From Rhodococcus sp. HNM0563 (GTDB lineage Bacteria; Actinomycetota; Actinomycetes; Mycobacteriales; Mycobacteriaceae), in NCBI RefSeq assembly GCF_012726195.1, contig NZ_JAASAF010000009.1, forward strand, positions 124,001 through 188,000: a stretch of 64,000 bases of DNA, read 5' to 3'. Made by a program: the position numbers and the translations under genes. The notes under the pieces were generated by a model. The model ran no database searches. It saw nothing but the letters and a program-made list of their open reading frames with translations, and had not been told where the DNA came from. This document shows, in pieces, positions 60,357 through 64,000 of the stretch. Each line of letters starts with the position of its first letter. Within the stretch, counting starts at the first letter, position 1.

Positions 60357-60566
60357 ATGAGCGCACCCACCTTCAACGGCGCCAAAGAATCCCTGCTCAC
60401 CCCCGGCCAGGTCGCCGCCCTCTTCCACGTCGATCCGAAGACCGTGACCCGCTGGGCACATGCAGGCCGCCTCGGTTCACTGCGCACACCGGGCGGACAC
60501 CGTCGATTCCGCGAGTCCGAGGTCCTCACGCTGCTCCGCTCCCTCACCACCGAAGCCACCCGCTGA
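60357..60566 (+). CDS. bldC: BldC family MerR-like DNA-binding protein
   Basis: 69 residues from the ATG at 60357 with GGGAGGA 9 bases upstream. LLTPGQVAALFHVDPKTVTRWAHAGRLGSLRTPGGHRRFRESEVLTLLRSL is the BldC winged-helix domain with no effector domain. In Streptomyces BldC controls the onset of development by binding direct repeats in a head-to-tail row. In non-sporulating relatives its targets are unknown. It is a single gene with its own terminator. Confidence 0.9.
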   Translation: MSAPTFNGAKESLLTPGQVAALFHVDPKTVTRWAHAGRLGSLRTPGGHRRFRESEVLTLLRSLTTEATR

Positions 60567-60571
60567 GGCGA

Positions 60572-60603
60572 CCCGCCCGGCCTCGGAAACGAAGCCGGGC
60601 GGG
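60572..60603 (+). terminator. Terminator downstream of bldC
   Basis: CCCGCCCGGC (60572-60581) pairs with GCCGGGCGGG (60594-60603), a perfect 10-bp stem with a 12-base loop, right after the bldC stop. Confidence 0.7.
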
Positions 60604-60785
60604 CCCCTGCCTACCCCACCGCACCTGCCCCACTGCACCCTGCCCCACCGAACTCCGGGCGATCGCGAGAGAACTTCGATGCACCCGCGTCGATGTCACA
60701 CTCGGACAGGCCGCATAGACTGGGGGAAATCGGACAGTACGACGTCGGAGTCGAAGCGGCGCCGAACGCGGCCAGGAGGTGCATC

Positions 60786-60995
60786 GTGCTCTATCTGTTG
60801 GCACTCATCGGTGCGGTGACGCTCGTCTTCCTGCTGTGGAAAGCATTCGGCCCCGACCTGAACAAGACCCCGACGCGTGGTCTCGGCCCCGACGACGACC
60901 CCGAGTTCCTCTGGAAGGTCGATCGCGAGGTGCGCCGTCGGCACACCGACGAATCCGGCCGGACCGACGGTCCGGGCCAGGACAACACCGACTGA
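60786..60995 (+). CDS. Small single-pass membrane protein
   Basis: 69 residues from the GTG at 60786, which has AGGAGG 6 bases upstream. One N-terminal membrane helix (LYLLALIGAVTLVFLLWKAFG), then a polar acidic/basic tail with GLGPDDDPEFLWKVDREVRRRHTDESG. A conserved short membrane protein in Nocardiaceae, as far as I recall; function unknown. It converges on the ParA-like gene 14 bp away. Confidence 0.75.
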   Translation: MLYLLALIGAVTLVFLLWKAFGPDLNKTPTRGLGPDDDPEFLWKVDREVRRRHTDESGRTDGPGQDNTD

Positions 60996-61009
60996 CCCGA
61001 GGTGCCTGC

Positions 61010-61987
61010 CTACCGTGCGAAACCCGCCGCCACCTCGGCGGCGAGTTGCAGCAGCGCACGTCTGGTTGGAGCCTGCAGTCGCTCCAGGTCGACTTCGGCG
61101 CCTTCCTCCAGGTGAGGATCGAACGGCAATAGATGCACCGCTCGGCACCGCTGTTCGAAGTGCCCCACGAGCCGATCGAGGTCGACCTTGCCCGACTTCG
61201 GGCGAACAGCGTTGACCACCGCCACCGACCCGGTCACAAGGTCGCGGTAGCCGTGCGCGTCGAGCCAGTCGAGCGTGGCCGACGCACTCCTTGCGCCGTC
61301 CACCGAACCCGAACTGATCACCACCAGCGCATCCGTGTTCTCCAGGATTGCGCGCATCGCGGAGTGCATCAGTCCCGTGCCGCAATCGGTCAGCACGATG
61401 CTGTAGTAACGCTCGAGCAGCGCGAGGGTCCGTTCGTAGTCCTGCGCACTGAACGCTTCGGAGACAGCGGGATCGCTGTCGGAGGCAAGCACTTCGAGCC
61501 GGTGCGCATTCTGCGAGGTGTAGGCACGCGCATCGCTGTACCGCTCGATGCGCTCCTCGTCGCGCAAGAGCGTCCGCACCGTGGCGGACGTTTCCGTCGG
61601 CACCTTCTGGCTCAGCGTGCCGCGATCGGGATTCGCATCCACAGCGACCACGCGGTCGCCTCTGAGCGACGCGAACGTCGAACCCAGGGTCGCCGTCGTG
61701 GTCGTCTTGCCCACACCACCTTTGAGACTGAGCAGCGCGATCCGATAGCACCCGCGCAGTGGTTGTGAGACCTGCTCGACGAGCTCCCTGCGCCGCTGAT
61801 CACGTGCGCTGTCGCCCACATCTATCCGTCCCCCGGTCGCGTGGAAGAGCGCACGACGCCATCCTCGTTCGGGCGCAGGGGTGGCCCTGCGGACGAGAAG
61901 CGACGAGTCGAGATCCTGAGCCGACAGGTTCCCGGGGCCTGCGCCCGACAGACTTGCCCCTGGTAGCCGTCCGGATCCTTCCGACAT
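61010..61987 (-). CDS. MinD/ParA-like P-loop ATPase
   Basis: 325 residues. An N-terminal disordered segment (about 1-75) precedes a deviant Walker A, SLKGGVGKTTTTATLGSTFA (K89 and K94). The rest of the P-loop ATPase has VVAVDANPDRGTLSQKV, VLTDCGTGLMHSAMRAIL (Walker B region), and SGSVDGARSASATLDWL. It resembles the EspI/MinD-like ATPases near esx loci and the Rv0530-type gene upstream of ccsB in M. tuberculosis. It probably positions or regulates a membrane process; a specific partner is not known. Confidence 0.85.
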   Translation of the reverse strand: MSEGSGRLPGASLSGAGPGNLSAQDLDSSLLVRRATPAPERGWRRALFHATGGRIDVGDSARDQRRRELVEQVSQPLRGCYRIALLSLKGGVGKTTTTATLGSTFASLRGDRVVAVDANPDRGTLSQKVPTETSATVRTLLRDEERIERYSDARAYTSQNAHRLEVLASDSDPAVSEAFSAQDYERTLALLERYYSIVLTDCGTGLMHSAMRAILENTDALVVISSGSVDGARSASATLDWLDAHGYRDLVTGSVAVVNAVRPKSGKVDLDRLVGHFEQRCRAVHLLPFDPHLEEGAEVDLERLQAPTRRALLQLAAEVAAGFAR

Positions 61988-62038
61988 CCGCGTTCCCCCC
62001 GATCGCAGTTCCTCACGCCGCCGAGGACGATAGCAGGA

Positions 62039-63004
62039 TCAGTTCAGGCCGGCGTACGAGTGCAGGCCGGACACGACCATATTGATGATGAACAAGTTGA
62101 ACAGCATGGCCACGAAACCCACGACGTTGATCCACGCCGCACGCGTATTGCGCCAGCCCGAGGTCGCGCGGGCGTGGAGATAGGCGGCGTAGATCACCCA
62201 CGTGATGAACGAGACGGTTTCCTTCGGGTCCCATCCCCAGAACCGGCCCCATGCGGCCTCTGCCCAGATGGCGCCGAGAATGATGCCGATGCCGAAAAGA
62301 GGGAAGCCGACGATCGTGGTCCGGTAGGCTAGACGGTCGAGCACCTGAGCGTCGGGCAGTCGCGCTGCAACAGCCCCGAGGATGCCCTTCTCGGAGCCCT
62401 TGGGCTGGCGGATCCGCACCAGGAACAGGACGCTCGCAGCGCCGGCGAGAAGGAAGATTCCGCTGCCCACGCTGATGATCGTCACGTGGATCGGCAGCCA
62501 GAACGAACGCAGGGCCGGCACCACCGGTGCAGCGTCGGCGTAGAGCACTGTGGCCGCCACGAACATCAACACCGCGATAGGGGCCAGCACGTACACCCAC
62601 AGGATGCGATAGGCAGGCTTACGCAGCATCACCAGACTGAACACGACCGCCGCAGTGCAGGCCATCGCAACGAACTCGTACATGTTCCCCAGCGGGAAAC
62701 GTTCGGTCGCCAGGCCGCGCAGCACGATCGATGCAATCATCAACGCCGCGGCCACCACGACGAGGGCGCGGCCCATATTGCCGAATCGCTCCGACAGGGT
62801 CCTTCCCGTGGCATTCTCCACGCGTCCCGGGGTCGCCTCGTCGGATCCGACGCCACCGGCAGCGACGAGCTCACGTCGGGCGACCACATTCGAGCGATAG
62901 GTCGAGTACTCGACCACGAGCAGCAGCATGGCCAGCACTACTACGGCGAATGCCGCTTCGAAGCTCCAGTCGCTGTACTTCGCGAGGGTGTCGTTCAACG
63001 TCAT
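62039..63004 (-). CDS. ccsB: Cytochrome c assembly protein CcsB (ResC)
   Basis: 321 residues with about eight membrane segments. The tryptophan-rich heme-handling loop is IWAEAAWGRFWGWDPKETVSFITWVIYAAYLHARA (about residues 238-272), flanked by conserved His in PIHVTIISVGSGIF and YLHARAT. Start overlaps the resB stop (ATGA). With ResB it forms the system II c-type heme synthetase that exports heme and joins it to apocytochromes outside the membrane. Confidence 0.95.
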   Translation of the reverse strand: MTLNDTLAKYSDWSFEAAFAVVVLAMLLLVVEYSTYRSNVVARRELVAAGGVGSDEATPGRVENATGRTLSERFGNMGRALVVVAAALMIASIVLRGLATERFPLGNMYEFVAMACTAAVVFSLVMLRKPAYRILWVYVLAPIAVLMFVAATVLYADAAPVVPALRSFWLPIHVTIISVGSGIFLLAGAASVLFLVRIRQPKGSEKGILGAVAARLPDAQVLDRLAYRTTIVGFPLFGIGIILGAIWAEAAWGRFWGWDPKETVSFITWVIYAAYLHARATSGWRNTRAAWINVVGFVAMLFNLFIINMVVSGLHSYAGLN

Positions 63005-64000
63005 GCTTTCTCCTCCTGTGCCTCGCCGTCGGGCACACGACCGCCTGCTGCGTTCTCACCGAGAAGTCGGGAGACCAGCCGATCGAATTCGTCGCCCCAC
63101 CCGGCCTGGTCGGTGCGAGCGAGGCCACCGAGCTCTACTACAGTTCGTCGTTCACCGTCAGCAACTGTACCCGCCCGATAGACGCGCACCCACACCCTTC
63201 GCCGTTTGACCAGGAGGGACAGCAGCAGACCCGCCATCATCGCGACTGCCGACACCAGCACCCATGATTGGAATGGGTCGTGGGAGACCTGCAGGTTGAC
63301 GAAGTCGACGGCCCCGTCGAACTTCACCTCGGTGCCGTCGGCCAGTGTGACGCTCTCTCCCGGCTTCAGGTTGACGCGCTCCTGCTTGACCAGTCGACCT
63401 TGATTGATCAACTCGGTATTGAGCGAGAAGAGCGACTGCGGGCTGCCGGTGTCGAGACCGGAATCGCCCTTGTAGATGTCGATGGCAACGGCGGGGTCCA
63501 TCATCGCCGGGAACGCGGACGACAGCAGCGTCCCGTGGAACGCAGCGGTCGGCGCGAAGAGCCCTTCGAGCGCGATCTGATTCTTGCGTCGTTCGTCGGC
63601 GTCCGGGAACATCCCGCCGGGCGGATCGAATCGCATCGCACCGCTGCTCAGAAACGTCGTGGCGTCCTCAGGTGCCCACTGCAGCGTTTCGGTGCGTGTC
63701 TCACCGTTCGGCCAGGTCACCGTGAAGGTCGGCGCGTAGCCGTGGCCTTGGAGATAGACGCGGTCGCCCCCCACTCTGAGCGGATGGTTGACCTTCAGTT
63801 GCGCGTCGCTCCAGACGTTCGCCGCGACATCGTCCCCGTACTGGTACTCGATGTTGGAGGTGAACATCTCGGCCTGACCGTTGTCGAGATAATCCGCAAC
63901 GAAGTCGTGCACCCGCACGCAGATCGGTGTCAGTCCGGTGCCGTCGAGTTCGATACCGGCGATGAACGAGTCGAACGAGGCGGGCGACGTGGTGCAGAAC
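63001..64000 (-). CDS. resB: Cytochrome c biogenesis protein ResB, 5' end cut by window edge
   Basis: The frame is open from the window edge to 63001: the visible start of the protein is SFDSFIAGIELDGTGLTPICVRVHDFVADYLDNGQAEMFTSN, so at least 332 residues are inside and the N-terminal membrane helices lie beyond. ResB features: GGDRVYLQGHGYAPTFTV, LSSAFPAMMDPAVAIDIYKGDSG, and the last membrane helix SWVLVSAVAMMAGLLLSLLVKRRRVWVRV. The C-terminal 60 residues are charged. Works with CcsB. Confidence 0.95.
   Translation of the reverse strand, partial: FCTTSPASFDSFIAGIELDGTGLTPICVRVHDFVADYLDNGQAEMFTSNIEYQYGDDVAANVWSDAQLKVNHPLRVGGDRVYLQGHGYAPTFTVTWPNGETRTETLQWAPEDATTFLSSGAMRFDPPGGMFPDADERRKNQIALEGLFAPTAAFHGTLLSSAFPAMMDPAVAIDIYKGDSGLDTGSPQSLFSLNTELINQGRLVKQERVNLKPGESVTLADGTEVKFDGAVDFVNLQVSHDPFQSWVLVSAVAMMAGLLLSLLVKRRRVWVRVYRAGTVADGERRTVVELGGLARTDQAGWGDEFDRLVSRLLGENAAGGRVPDGEAQEEKA

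Overview
The window is chromosomal DNA from a high-GC, mycolic-acid-containing actinobacterium, most likely Rhodococcus or a close relative in the Nocardiaceae. The evidence is an Actinobacteria-type rpoB/rpoC pair, a complete six-gene mce lipid-import locus with its own YrbE permeases and ATPase, the mycolate dehydratase pair hadA/hadB, a menJ/menG/menD menaquinone cluster with a MgtA-like mannosyltransferase, BldC, and frequent GTG starts with GTGA/ATGA translational overlaps. From about 10.4 kb to the right edge the gene order follows, from my memory of M. tuberculosis H37Rv, the descending series rpoC-rpoB ... mkl-rplL-rplJ ... nusG-secE-hadBA-rpmG ... yajQ-htpX-grcC-menJ-menG-mgtA-menD ... 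menC-menB-pitA-menE-menA ... ccsB-resB. This is conserved backbone with a few insertions.

Layout. 1-7.7 kb: accessory metabolism on the minus strand: an AtuA-like protein translationally coupled to a TIGR03084-type protein, an SDR oxidoreductase, a LysR regulator divergent from a PaaI thioesterase, two DUF202 membrane proteins, a Tat/lipoprotein Rieske protein and a DHA2 drug-efflux permease. 7.9-10.4 kb: FprB-type ferredoxin/ferredoxin-NADP reductase and a SixA-like phosphatase, then a post-stop tandem repeat and a strong bidirectional terminator. 10.4-18 kb: rpoC and rpoB. 18.3-30 kb: mce operon, transcribed mceG-yrbEA-yrbEB-mceA-B-C-D-E-F-mam-mam. 30.3-36.5 kb: rplL, rplJ, rplA, rplK, nusG, secE, tRNA-Trp, hadB, hadA, rpmG, tRNA-Met, tRNA-Thr and tRNA-Tyr. 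36.7-57.2 kb: yajQ, htpX and the dispersed menaquinone genes (polyprenyl diphosphate synthase, menJ, menG, menD, menC, a candidate DHNA-CoA thioesterase, menB, menE, menA), interleaved with a glycosyltransferase, membrane proteins, phosphate transporter pitA and two DUF3349 paralogues. 57.3-64 kb: a holin-like membrane protein, a two-gene Clp-N/HTH operon under an elaborate palindromic operator, a cysteine desulfhydrase-type PLP enzyme, BldC, a MinD/ParA-like ATPase and the cytochrome c assembly genes ccsB and resB (resB cut by the right edge).

How the parts work together. The men genes build menaquinone from isochorismate plus a polyprenyl tail, and MenJ probably saturates one prenyl unit. 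ResB/CcsB assemble c-type cytochromes that use that quinone pool. The mce system imports lipids across the mycolate outer membrane, and HadAB makes the mycolates. Few mobile elements are visible: one heavily deleted IS200/IS605-type tnpB relic at 46.65-46.93 kb. No phage, rRNA or CRISPR array was seen. The least explained structures are the Clp-N/HTH operon with a 45-bp dyad over its promoter, three tandem repeats placed just after stop codons at convergent gene junctions, and the tnpB relic with a hairpin direct repeat at each end.
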